Positions 1 through 5,164 are shown, numbered from the stretch's first letter. The stretch: 5,164 nucleotides of DNA from Chloroflexota bacterium (GCA_019242065.1 JAFAWJ010001062.1:1-5164); one strand, 5' to 3'. Notes: a model not told the origin generated them from the letters alone. A program made the numbers and translations.

Positions 1-782
1 TCCAACTCCAGGCAGCTCAGCTCGACGAACCGCGCTTCTGCCAGCTCGCGCCCGACCGTCGACTGTCCGAACAGCCCCACGCCCACACCTGCCTCGACCA
101 GGTGCTTGGCGGCCTCCAGGCTCCGAATATCCAGCCGTCGTCCGAACGTGAGACCGCACCGGCGCAGATGCTCGTCGACGTGACGCTCCGGTTCCTGGGC
201 CAGCGGTGCAATCAGCGTCGGAACATGCACGGGCGTCGGGCGACCCGCGCGGAGCAGCGGACTCGCAGGCTCGACGTACAGCCTCTCCTGGTCGTCGAAG
301 AGCCACTCGGCGTCGCCTGGCGTCTCGTGCGTCTGTGGCGCAACGGCGATGTCGTGGCGCTCGTCGCGAAAGCGCTGCCAGACCTCGCCAGGTGTGGCAA
401 CCTGCAAGCTGATGTTGGCGCGGGCATACGCGCTGACAAACTGGCGGATGCTGTGTGGCAGCAGATACGCGGATGCGGTCCGAGTAGCCAGGATGTGCAC
501 CGTACCTGCCTGGCCGTCACGCAGGTCTTCCATGATGCGGTCGAGGTCGTCGTAGTGGGCGAGCATGCCCCGCGCGTAGGTGGCAAGCTCAGCGCCGGCG
601 CCGGTCAGCCGCAGTCGACGACCGACGTGCTCCGCGAGCGGGACGCCGGTTTTCTGCTCGGCGGAATGCAGGGCGCGACTGATGCTCGGATGCTTCAGGT
701 AGAGCTCCCGAGCGATCTGCGTCAGGGTCTTGTCGTCATCCAGGGCGACCAGGATCTGCAGTTCGAGCAACGACAGCCGCAC
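1..782 (-). CDS. LysR-type transcriptional regulator (C-terminus cut by window edge)
   Basis: This is a DNA-binding regulator of the LysR family, expected to act in the cytoplasm as a tetramer that senses a small metabolite. Residues 1-60 form the winged helix-turn-helix. It shows the family pattern LxxLxxLxALxxDxxLTxIAxxL, then HPSISRAL (31-38), then GVPLAEHVGRRLRLTGAG (46-63). A linker helix runs to about residue 88. The effector-binding domain starts at the TVHILATRTASAYLLP stretch (94 onward) and continues to the window edge. About 260 residues are visible; family members usually have about 300, so some 30-50 are missing. The start is the GTG at 782-780, because an in-frame TGA lies only four codons upstream and the GTG puts the helix-turn-helix at the usual distance from the N-terminus. 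The gene is divergent from the NIPSNAP-like gene, the classical layout for a LysR regulator and a target. The effector cannot be read from sequence. Confidence 0.92.
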   Translation of the reverse strand, partial: MRLSLLELQILVALDDDKTLTQIARELYLKHPSISRALHSAEQKTGVPLAEHVGRRLRLTGAGAELATYARGMLAHYDDLDRIMEDLRDGQAGTVHILATRTASAYLLPHSIRQFVSAYARANISLQVATPGEVWQRFRDERHDIAVAPQTHETPGDAEWLFDDQERLYVEPASPLLRAGRPTPVHVPTLIAPLAQEPERHVDEHLRRCGLTFGRRLDIRSLEAAKHLVEAGVGVGLFGQSTVGRELAEARFVELSCLEL

Positions 783-814
783 CGCTTCTGGTCATTTGTA
801 GCTCAACGCTCGAT

Positions 815-831
815 GCGATCGGCGAGATCGC
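815..831. promoter_or_regulatory. Inverted repeat in the LysR/NIPSNAP divergent gap, candidate operator
   Basis: The arms GCGATC (815-820) and GATCGC (826-831) are perfect inverted copies separated by five bases. They lie in the 63-bp gap between the LysR start (782) and the NIPSNAP-like start (846). LysR proteins commonly bind interrupted palindromes in such gaps and control both their own gene and the divergent one. The arms do not match the T-N11-A core cleanly, so assignment to this regulator is an inference from position. I see no convincing -35/-10 pair in the gap on either strand. Confidence 0.35.
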
Positions 832-845
832 TCTACCATGGGAGC

Positions 846-1154
846 ATGGTGACGCAGGTACGCATCTACACCGTGAAAGACGGCATGGCGGATTCTTGGG
901 TCAAACACTTCAACGAGAAGATCGTTCCCACCAGCGCAAAGTACGGGGTGCGGGTGACCGCCGCCTGGCTGAACCGACCTGACAACGAGTTCATCTGGGT
1001 CCGCTCGTTCGACAGCGAGGAAGCGCTCGAGCGCTATGAGAAATCGCCTGAGCGCGCGGCCTATCTCGATGTCAATCGGCAGCACCTGGCCAAGACCACG
1101 TTCCGCAACGTGGAGAACGTCTTGAGTTCCTCGGTGGCGGCCGCCGCGAGCTGA
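846..1154 (+). CDS. NIPSNAP / antibiotic-monooxygenase-like dimeric alpha-beta barrel protein
   Basis: This small cytoplasmic protein of 102 residues looks like a member of the NIPSNAP family, which has the dimeric ferredoxin-like alpha-beta barrel fold also found in antibiotic biosynthesis monooxygenases. Visible family features are an opening strand VTQVRIYTVKDGM (2-14), a helix with W18 and F22 leading to KIVPTSAKYGVRV, a strand EFIWVRSFDS, and a helix EALERYEKSPERAAYL. The length is typical for the single-domain bacterial form. Bacterial members have no settled function, so no reaction is assigned. The start is ATG 846. The GGGAG at 840-844 is almost abutting it, so GTG 849, one codon later and better spaced, is a real alternative. 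The open frame continues upstream to about 102, but that part is antisense to the LysR gene and is not coding. The gene ends one base before the end of the convergent SDR gene. Confidence 0.8.
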   Translation: MVTQVRIYTVKDGMADSWVKHFNEKIVPTSAKYGVRVTAAWLNRPDNEFIWVRSFDSEEALERYEKSPERAAYLDVNRQHLAKTTFRNVENVLSSSVAAAAS

Positions 1155-1155
1155 G

Positions 1156-1899
1156 CTAGCGCATCAGTTGGCCGCGATCGATGACCAGCGTCTGGCCATT
1201 GATCGACGGCGTCTCGGCGAGCATGAGCACGGCGCGGGCGATGTCGTGGATGTCCGCGGGCGGTGAGGCACCCTCCGCGAACATCACGGCTTTGCGTTCG
1301 GCGGGCACGTACTTGTCCACCCAGGGCGTGTCGAGCCAGCCGGGGGCGACCGCGTTGGTCCGGATGTCCGGACCCAGCGCTTGCGCCAGGCACCGCGTCA
1401 GCATGACCAGGGCTGCCTTGGAGGTCATGTACGGAATGCTGCTCCCGGTGGGCACGAACGCGGAGTTCGAAGACACGTTGACGATGCTTCCCCGTTTTTG
1501 ACGCAGGTAGGGCTCGGCGGCCCGCGCACAGTAGAAGGGACCCTTCAGGTTCACGGCCATCAACCGGTCCCAGACGACGTCGGTGATCGCGTGCAGGTCG
1601 GGTAGTGGGATGAACTGCGTTGTTCCGGCGTTGTTGACCAGCACGTCCAGTCCGCCGAAGGTGGCCACGACGTCGGCCAGCATGTCCTGAACGGCGGCAT
1701 CGCTGGAGACGTCGGCCTGTACCAGCTGAACCTGGGCGCCGCACGCGCGCACGGCATCGGCGGTTGCCTGCGCATCGGCCAGCGACTGTGCGTAATTGAC
1801 GGCCACGTTATAGCCGGCTTCGGCGAATGCCACGCTGATGACGCGACCGAGGCCCCCACCGGCGCCGGTGACCAGGACGGTGCGTTGGGCCAGGCTCAC
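1156..1899 (-). CDS. Short-chain dehydrogenase/reductase (classical SDR, 3-oxoacyl-ACP-reductase-like)
   Basis: This is an NAD(P)-dependent oxidoreductase of 247 residues with a complete set of classical SDR motifs. They are TGAGGGLG (11-18) for the dinucleotide, D63-V64 at the adenine pocket, NNAG (89-92), catalytic N117, S144, and Y157-x3-K161, then APG and a C-terminal NGQTLVIDRG. Strand 2 ends in NYAQS (35-39) with no acidic residue, which in FabG-like proteins goes with NADP(H) preference; this is an inference. The substrate is unknown. The start is the GTG at 1899-1897, overlapping the TGA of the upstream HOT gene as GTGA. A longer open frame reaches 1965, but its first 22 codons lie inside the HOT gene and are unlike an SDR. 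No Shine-Dalgarno sequence is evident before the GTG, so translation probably depends on coupling to the HOT gene. The two enzymes may handle successive oxidation steps of one substrate, but nothing in the sequence proves this. Confidence 0.93.
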   Translation of the reverse strand: MSLAQRTVLVTGAGGGLGRVISVAFAEAGYNVAVNYAQSLADAQATADAVRACGAQVQLVQADVSSDAAVQDMLADVVATFGGLDVLVNNAGTTQFIPLPDLHAITDVVWDRLMAVNLKGPFYCARAAEPYLRQKRGSIVNVSSNSAFVPTGSSIPYMTSKAALVMLTRCLAQALGPDIRTNAVAPGWLDTPWVDKYVPAERKAVMFAEGASPPADIHDIARAVLMLAETPSINGQTLVIDRGQLMR

Positions 1900-3179
1900 G
1901 TCCAGTGCTGCATGCTGGCGCACACGATGTCGTGCAGGTCGGCGGCTTCGACGGAGCGCGGGCAACCCATGAGCAAGCGCTGTTGTTTGAGGGCGCCGTC
2001 CACGAGGCTGGGCGCGTCGGTCTCGCGGAATCCGAGGGCCGACAGGCCGTTCGGGATGCCGGTGTCGCGCATCAACCCCAGGAGGGTTGCGGGCAACACG
2101 TCACGGGCTTCAGCATCCGTCAACCCGCCGGTGGTGGCGCCCAGCAGGTGCGCGGCGTGGACGTGGCGCTCGGGACTGGTTGGATAGGTCCACCGGAACG
2201 TCGCGGGCGCGGTACTGATGACCGAGAGTCCGTGCGGAATCAGGGGCGTGTGGCCGGGATAATCGGGTGGCAGGAAGTCGCGGACCTGGCCGGCGATGGG
2301 ATACGCCAGCGCGTGGGGGACGTGGACTCCCGCGTTGCCGAAGCCGATGCCCGCGTAGGTTGCCGCCAGCGCCAGGTCGGTCCGTGCGGCCATGTCGTAG
2401 CCGTTGAGCACGGCGCGGCGTAGCGAGCGTCCCAGAAACTCGAGCGCTTTTTCGCACCACAGGTCGCTGACGGGATTGCGGCCGACGTACACCGGGCGTT
2501 CATCCGGACGGTGGCGTGGGCGCGCGTCATACGGACGCGAGGTGAACGACTCCAGGGCATGCGTGAGCACGTCGAAGCCCGGGTAGGCGGTTGCCATCGG
2601 TGGCAGGGTGACCGTGTTGAGCGGATCGACGATAGCCAGGCTCGGTCGCAGATACCGGTGTGAGATGCCGGTCTTCACGTGCAGCGACAGCAGATCCAGG
2701 ACTGCCACCGCGGTCGTCTCACTGCCGGTGCCAGCGGTGGTGGGTAGCGCCACCAGCGGCTTGAGCGGTCCGGGTATCGGCAGGCCCTTGCCGATCGGCT
2801 GGTTCAGATAGTCCGTGAGCGGTGCCGGATAGCTGGTAAACAGGTTGGCGGCCTTCGCGGAATCGATGACGCTGCCGCCGCCGACCGCCACAAACCCATC
2901 GTAGTCACGGCCGCTGACATACTCCGAGATCGCCTCCCACGAGGCGTCGGTTGGTTCCACATGCACGTCGTCATACACATCGACGCTGAGGTCGGCCTCG
3001 CGCAGCGCCCCGCGGACGCGATCGGCAAGTCCGGTATGCACCAGGCCGCGGTCGGTGATGAGCAGTGGACGTCGCACGCCCAGCCGCTTCAGGTCGTAGC
3101 CGACCTCGTCAGTCGCACCAGCGCCGAACTTCAGTGGCGTGGTCTCCATCGTGAAGATGGTCTCGTTGGGAACCTGCAC
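1896..3179 (-). CDS. Iron-containing alcohol dehydrogenase, hydroxyacid-oxoacid transhydrogenase (HOT/ADHFE1) type
   Basis: This enzyme of 427 residues belongs to the group III metal-dependent alcohol dehydrogenases. The closest match from memory is the HOT branch, whose human member ADHFE1 couples oxidation of 4-hydroxybutyrate to reduction of 2-oxoglutarate, giving succinate semialdehyde and D-2-hydroxyglutarate. Supporting stretches are ETIFTMETTPLKFG (6-19), VEPTD (74-78), GGGS (100-103), PIGKG (128-132), PTTAGTGSETT (146-156), GIGFGNAGVH (277-286) and the branch-typical insert around residues 215-240. The four metal ligands appear intact: D203 and H207 in GFDVLTH, H289 in PHALAYP and H316 in IPHG. 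A tyrosine replaces the second histidine of the HGMAHP motif of FucO-type enzymes, as in ADHFE1. The start is the GTG at 3179-3177: an in-frame stop lies just upstream, and the later ATG at codon 11 would remove conserved sequence. GTGAGG (3190-3195) is a possible ribosome binding site. The true substrate in this organism is not known. Confidence 0.92.
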   Translation of the reverse strand: MQVPNETIFTMETTPLKFGAGATDEVGYDLKRLGVRRPLLITDRGLVHTGLADRVRGALREADLSVDVYDDVHVEPTDASWEAISEYVSGRDYDGFVAVGGGSVIDSAKAANLFTSYPAPLTDYLNQPIGKGLPIPGPLKPLVALPTTAGTGSETTAVAVLDLLSLHVKTGISHRYLRPSLAIVDPLNTVTLPPMATAYPGFDVLTHALESFTSRPYDARPRHRPDERPVYVGRNPVSDLWCEKALEFLGRSLRRAVLNGYDMAARTDLALAATYAGIGFGNAGVHVPHALAYPIAGQVRDFLPPDYPGHTPLIPHGLSVISTAPATFRWTYPTSPERHVHAAHLLGATTGGLTDAEARDVLPATLLGLMRDTGIPNGLSALGFRETDAPSLVDGALKQQRLLMGCPRSVEAADLHDIVCASMQHWT

Positions 3180-3200
3180 AGCCTCGGCGCCTCACCACAG

Positions 3201-3229
3201 GTTACAACTGGGACGGCCGTTAAAAGCAA
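3201..3229 (-). promoter_or_regulatory. Candidate promoter for the HOT-SDR operon
   Basis: Read on the minus strand, TTGCTT (3229-3224) and TGTAAC (3206-3201) are separated by exactly 17 bases, which resembles a sigma-70-type -35/-10 pair. Each hexamer matches the consensus only partly. Transcription would begin near 3194, giving a leader of about 15 bases that would place the possible ribosome binding site at 3190-3195 at its very 5' end. That short leader is an argument against the assignment. Confidence 0.25.
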
Positions 3230-3241
3230 TGAGCACGAACA

Positions 3242-3253
3242 GGACGTACGTCC
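3242..3253. promoter_or_regulatory. 12-bp perfect palindrome GGACGTACGTCC, candidate operator
   Basis: GGACGTACGTCC reads the same on both strands. It lies 63 bp upstream of the HOT gene start and just upstream of the candidate -35 element. A dimeric activator site would be expected at this place. I cannot name the protein that binds it; the LysR regulator of this window is one possibility. Confidence 0.35.
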
Positions 3254-3290
3254 GATTCGTGCCGTACCAAGGCCGCGGAGCCACGGACTT

Positions 3291-3327
3291 GTCAGTCGGC
3301 GGGTTCCTCAGGCACCGACCGACTGAC
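3291..3327 (-). terminator. Strong hairpin after the secreted-protein gene, terminator-like
   Basis: The perfect 9-base arms GTCAGTCGG (3291-3299) and CCGACTGAC (3319-3327) enclose a second stem of five pairs (3302-3307 with 3311-3316) and a three-base loop. The hairpin begins 21 bases after the stop of the secreted-protein gene, where a terminator would be expected, and would separate it from the HOT operon. It is not followed by a T-run in either direction, so it may act as a 3' stability element or be Rho-assisted rather than a true intrinsic terminator. Confidence 0.4.
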
Positions 3328-3337
3328 GTTTACCGGG

Positions 3338-3355
3338 ACCCTGTTACCTCAGGGT
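3338..3355 (-). repeat. Small inverted repeat spanning the stop codon of the secreted-protein gene
   Basis: The arms ACCCTG (3338-3343) and CAGGGT (3350-3355) are perfect inverted copies with a six-base loop. The arm at 3350-3355 lies in the last coding codons, and the TGA (3351-3349) straddles that arm and the loop. With the larger hairpin that follows, it gives two consecutive stems at the 3' end of this transcript. It is short and may be chance. Confidence 0.25.
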
Positions 3356-4554
3356 TGAATCTTCTGGCTTGGACCCGTGTACGGCAGGACGTTGAACTGA
3401 GCGCTCGCCGTGTTCGACTTGCCGGTGACCGACGAGTAGGCGGTCACGTACAGCGTGTGCGACCCAGGCGAGATCGTCGCCAGGTTGAGCGTCAGGACCC
3501 AACCACCGAAGCGGAAGTCGGGACCGTACTGGTCCTGGACGATGGAGCCCTGCGGCTTGCCAGAGCGGTTCAAGAACCCCGCGTTGTTGGCCAGGATGAC
3601 GACACCCTGCAGCGGAGCAGCACTCTGGGTAGTTCCGCCGAAGTAGCCAGGGGCGCTCAGGTCGCCGGACTTGGCTGGCGCATCAATATATGCGCTGAGC
3701 GTCGAGACGCCAGGACCTCGGAACTGCGTGTAGATGTAGTTCGTCGCGCCGAGACAACCCGGGCAGCCGTTGAGCGCCAGTGATTGGCCGACGCCTGGCG
3801 GCAGCAGCGACAGCGAGTTGGCCACGGAACTCAACGGGTTGCGATCCAGAGCCATACCGCTGAAGACCGCCCGGTTGGCAATCTGCCGCTGGGTGAAGTT
3901 CATCCCGTTCTGCGGCTTGGCGATGGTCACGATGGGATCATTCGGATATGGGAGCACCGGAGGCTGCACCGCGGTGACATGCGACTGCCGGTACCACCAC
4001 CCCTTGCTCGGTGTGTGGATATACAGGCGCAGGTCCACATTGCCTGCTGGCAGTGTGGACAGGACGCTGGATGGCACGACCCCGCTGAAACCGGAGTTGG
4101 TGAAGTTGGCGCCGATGGAATCGGCGATATCGGGTCGTGAAAGCCCAACGGAACCGGTCGCGAGCTTGGTGCCGCCGTTGGCCATATCACCCATCCACAC
4201 CTGCACGCCGTCGATACCCGCCCAACCCTGAGCGGTGGTATCGGCTACCCAGCCGGATACCAGGACGCCGTTGCCGGTATTGACGATCTGTCCCACCCGT
4301 GGCGTTTCGACACGGCCAATGTAGGTGCTGGCGCCCACAGCGCCAGGCCCTGCCTGCCAATTTGCCAGGATCGGCGCGGGCGTCGGCGACCCGCCTGCGG
4401 GCGTCTGCCCCGAGATCCCTGATGAGCCCGGAGCGCCTGCTTGCGAGCCCGATTGAGCTTGTTGCGCGAACGTCGGCGCAAACGTGGTCAGCGTTAGACA
4501 AGCTGCCAACCCGATGCCACCGAGCAGCTTGACTCGAGAAGTGTGCCCTAGCAC
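3349..4554 (-). CDS. Secreted protein with two beta-sandwich (Ig-like) modules, function unknown
   Basis: This exported protein of 401 residues has no recognisable enzyme motif. Residues 1-30 form a Sec signal peptide: a basic start (R7, K9), a hydrophobic core LLGGIGLAACLTLTTF, and a likely cleavage after TFA (28-30). A Gln/Ser/Gly/Pro-rich linker runs to about residue 62. Module 1 (about 97-195) has the pattern VSGWVAD, GIDGVQVWM, GLSRPDIA, NSGFSG, LRLYIHTPSKGWW, reminiscent of repeated beta-sandwich modules in extracellular proteins of Chloroflexota. Module 2 (about 207-389) opens with VTIAKPQNGMNF and FSGMALD and closes with SPGSHTLYVTAYSSVTGKS, but it is nearly twice as long, with an insert holding C264-P-G-C267. 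There is no transmembrane anchor after the signal peptide. The start is the GTG at 4554-4552, preceded by a run of five G six bases upstream (4561-4565) that could pair with the anti-Shine-Dalgarno using a G-U pair. It may be a cell-envelope or adhesive protein; this is an inference. Confidence 0.85.
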   Translation of the reverse strand: MLGHTSRVKLLGGIGLAACLTLTTFAPTFAQQAQSGSQAGAPGSSGISGQTPAGGSPTPAPILANWQAGPGAVGASTYIGRVETPRVGQIVNTGNGVLVSGWVADTTAQGWAGIDGVQVWMGDMANGGTKLATGSVGLSRPDIADSIGANFTNSGFSGVVPSSVLSTLPAGNVDLRLYIHTPSKGWWYRQSHVTAVQPPVLPYPNDPIVTIAKPQNGMNFTQRQIANRAVFSGMALDRNPLSSVANSLSLLPPGVGQSLALNGCPGCLGATNYIYTQFRGPGVSTLSAYIDAPAKSGDLSAPGYFGGTTQSAAPLQGVVILANNAGFLNRSGKPQGSIVQDQYGPDFRFGGWVLTLNLATISPGSHTLYVTAYSSVTGKSNTASAQFNVLPYTGPSQKIQP

Positions 4555-4659
4555 TTTAAACCCCCGTCTAACAAATTAAGCCAGTCCCGCGGAGCATTGA
4601 ACTGTGTGGCGCAAATCGGCGTCAAGCGAAATTGCGGATTCCGGCCCGCTTCGGCCAGT

Positions 4660-4698
4660 CGTTAACTGTTTCTCAACACGGCACCGTTGCGCGTTAAC
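4660..4698. promoter_or_regulatory. Pair of CGTTAAC boxes, 32 bp apart
   Basis: CGTTAAC occurs at 4660-4666 and again at 4692-4698, a distance of 32 bp or about three helical turns. Each contains the palindrome GTTAAC. The spacing would place two bound proteins on the same face of the DNA. The second copy leads straight into the AT-rich stretch ACTATTAAAA (4702-4711). Binding by a regulator is an inference. Confidence 0.25.
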
Positions 4699-4736
4699 GA
4701 AACTATTAAAACGGAAAGGACGCAAGCGGGACTGGC

Positions 4737-4752
4737 TCCACCCGTGGGTGGA
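4737..4752. repeat. Inverted repeat TCCACCC-GT-GGGTGGA
   Basis: Perfect 7-base arms are separated by two bases. In DNA this is a compact two-fold symmetric site suited to a dimeric regulator. A two-base loop is too tight for all seven pairs to form in RNA, so an operator is more likely than a terminator. It lies 110 bp before the start of the membrane-protein gene. Confidence 0.35.
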
Positions 4753-4851
4753 CGGCCTGCCTGCAAAGCTCCATCGCCGAATTCCATCCGTGGCACGAGG
4801 TCGGCCAGCGTCGAACGTCGGACACTCGTGGTGTGCCCTCCACGCTGACCC

Positions 4852-4856
4852 AGGAG
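4852..4856 (+). promoter_or_regulatory. Ribosome binding site AGGAG deciding the start at 4863
   Basis: AGGAG lies six bases before the ATG at 4863. This is the best Shine-Dalgarno match in the window. It fixes the start of the plus-strand membrane-protein gene and confirms that the Ser/Ala-rich tail is translated, rather than the long antisense frames. Confidence 0.8.
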
Positions 4857-4862
4857 CCGGAT

Positions 4863-5164
4863 ATGACCCAGATCTCTTCTGCCGCCGCTTCTTCGGCTGC
4901 TTCGTTCTCTGCTTCGTCCTCCGTTTCTTCAGCCCCTTCTTCAGCCGTTTCTTCAGCCCCCGCTTCAGCCGCTTCGACCTCCACGCCGCTTCAGCGTCCC
5001 GCTCTGCCGCTCGGCAGCTTCTTGCCGTGGCGAACGCTGCTGCTGAACATCGTCGCTCCGCTCGTCGTGTACCACTTCGCGACCGATTACGGTTTCGACG
5101 AAACGCACGCCCTGTTGTTGGCGGCGGTCTTCCCGTTCGCAACGCTGGTGCTCGGCGCGATTCG
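4863..5164 (+). CDS. Membrane protein with Ser/Ala-rich N-terminal tail, VC0807-like (C-terminus cut by window edge)
   Basis: The first 100 residues are visible and the frame is still open at the window end. Residues 4-41 are almost only Ser, Ala, Pro, Val and Thr, a flexible tail. From residue 53 the sequence becomes membrane-like: FLPWRTLLLNIVAPLVVYHF (53-72) forms a first helix. Polar residues DYGFDETH follow, then ALLLAAVFPFATLVLGAI (83-100) begins a second helix. The pattern of Asn and Pro in the first helix, a short polar loop and ALLLAAVFP resembles the VC0807 family of multi-pass membrane proteins of unknown function, recognised from memory and not by search. The tail would be a cytoplasmic or external extension; it is not a signal peptide because it has no hydrophobic core. 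The gene is divergent from the secreted-protein gene. No transport substrate can be inferred. Confidence 0.82.
   Translation, partial: MTQISSAAASSAASFSASSSVSSAPSSAVSSAPASAASTSTPLQRPALPLGSFLPWRTLLLNIVAPLVVYHFATDYGFDETHALLLAAVFPFATLVLGAI
4923..4970 (+). repeat. Two tandem 24-bp repeats coding for VSSAPSSA / VSSAPASA
   Basis: The 24-bp unit at 4923-4946 is followed directly by a second copy at 4947-4970 that differs at two adjacent bases (TT to CG). Each begins GTTTCTTCAGCCCC. Being a multiple of three, the unit adds eight residues in frame. Partial copies of the TTCTTC/GCTTC-GCC pattern extend over about 4875-4982. This low-complexity DNA also opens spurious long antisense frames rich in Glu or in Lys/Arg. 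Confidence 0.75.

Larger units (their letters stand above)
4555..4862. other. 308-bp divergent intergenic region
   Basis: I see no gene in this stretch. It must hold the promoters of the secreted-protein gene (minus) and of the membrane-protein gene (plus). It includes locally AT-rich patches unlike the rest of the window (4555-4580 and 4692-4716), two CGTTAAC copies (4660-4666 and 4692-4698) and an inverted repeat at 4737-4752. No -35/-10 pair with good spacing stands out on either strand. TTCAAT and TAATTT on the minus strand, about 30-65 bases before the GTG at 4554, are spaced by 17 bases but match consensus poorly. The part from about 4717 to 4862 would be a long 5' leader if the plus-strand promoter lies in the AT-rich patch. 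Confidence 0.6.

Noticed and set aside
102..845. In-frame upstream extension of the NIPSNAP-like gene to an ATG at 102
   Set aside because: It lies antisense to a clear LysR gene, and its translation has no family resemblance. It is open only because of GC-rich codon structure on the other strand.
1900..1965. Longer start for the SDR at 1965
   Set aside because: The added 22 residues are Arg-rich and fall inside the HOT gene. The GTG at 1899 gives the usual SDR N-terminus just before the TGAGGGLG motif.
3370..3387. LPYTG near the C-terminus of the secreted protein, similar to an LPxTG sortase signal
   Set aside because: No hydrophobic segment or basic tail follows; the protein ends seven residues later. 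It cannot work as a standard sortase signal.
4711..4800. Possible cyclic-di-GMP-I riboswitch, suggested by GGACGCAA at 4718-4725
   Set aside because: Only this short core piece resembles the class. The flanking stem with its GNRA loop and the receptor stem are not recognisable.
4651..4808. TCGGCCAG repeated at 4651-4658 and 4801-4808
   Set aside because: The eight-base motif is built from common GC-rich words. TCGGCCAG also occurs inside the SDR gene near 1775, so it is probably chance.
4576..5142. Antisense frames rich in Lys/Arg or in Glu/Ala, resembling coiled-coil or histone-like tails
   Set aside because: They are shadows of the Ser/Ala-coding tandem repeats of the plus-strand gene, which has a strong ribosome binding site and a membrane-protein sequence after the tail.

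Overview
The window is GC-rich bacterial DNA that reads cleanly as six protein genes, two of them cut by the window edges. I see no RNA gene, insertion sequence or CRISPR array. Four of the six genes begin with GTG. The mix of genes (hydroxyacid-oxoacid transhydrogenase, a NIPSNAP-type small protein, a secreted protein with repeated GW-type beta-sandwich modules, a VC0807-like membrane protein) would fit Chloroflexota or another high-GC phylum such as Actinomycetota. The taxonomic call is an inference and is weak.

Layout. Positions 1-782 (minus) hold most of a LysR-type regulator whose C-terminus lies outside the window. A 63-bp gap with an inverted repeat separates it from a divergent 102-residue NIPSNAP/ABM-like gene (846-1154, plus). 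One base further on, tail to tail, a two-gene minus-strand operon ends. It consists of an iron-dependent alcohol dehydrogenase of the hydroxyacid-oxoacid transhydrogenase (HOT) type (3179-1896), followed with a 4-base GTGA overlap by a classical short-chain dehydrogenase (1899-1156). The 169-bp gap upstream (3180-3348) carries a candidate promoter, a 12-bp palindrome and a strong hairpin. Next comes a 401-residue secreted protein (4554-3349, minus). A 308-bp divergent spacer follows (4555-4862), and then the start of a membrane protein with a Ser/Ala-rich N-terminal tail (4863 to the window end, plus).

How the genes may work together. The regulator, the NIPSNAP-like protein, the SDR and the HOT enzyme look like a small catabolic or redox module for hydroxy acids or alcohols, with the regulator probably controlling one or both arms. 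The family assignments rest on motifs visible in the translations. The shared pathway and the regulatory link are inferences from gene order. The secreted protein and the membrane protein appear to be separate from this module. No clearly novel system is visible. The most noteworthy points are the unusually compact arrangement of the redox module, the expanded second module of the secreted protein, and the repeat-built tail of the membrane protein.
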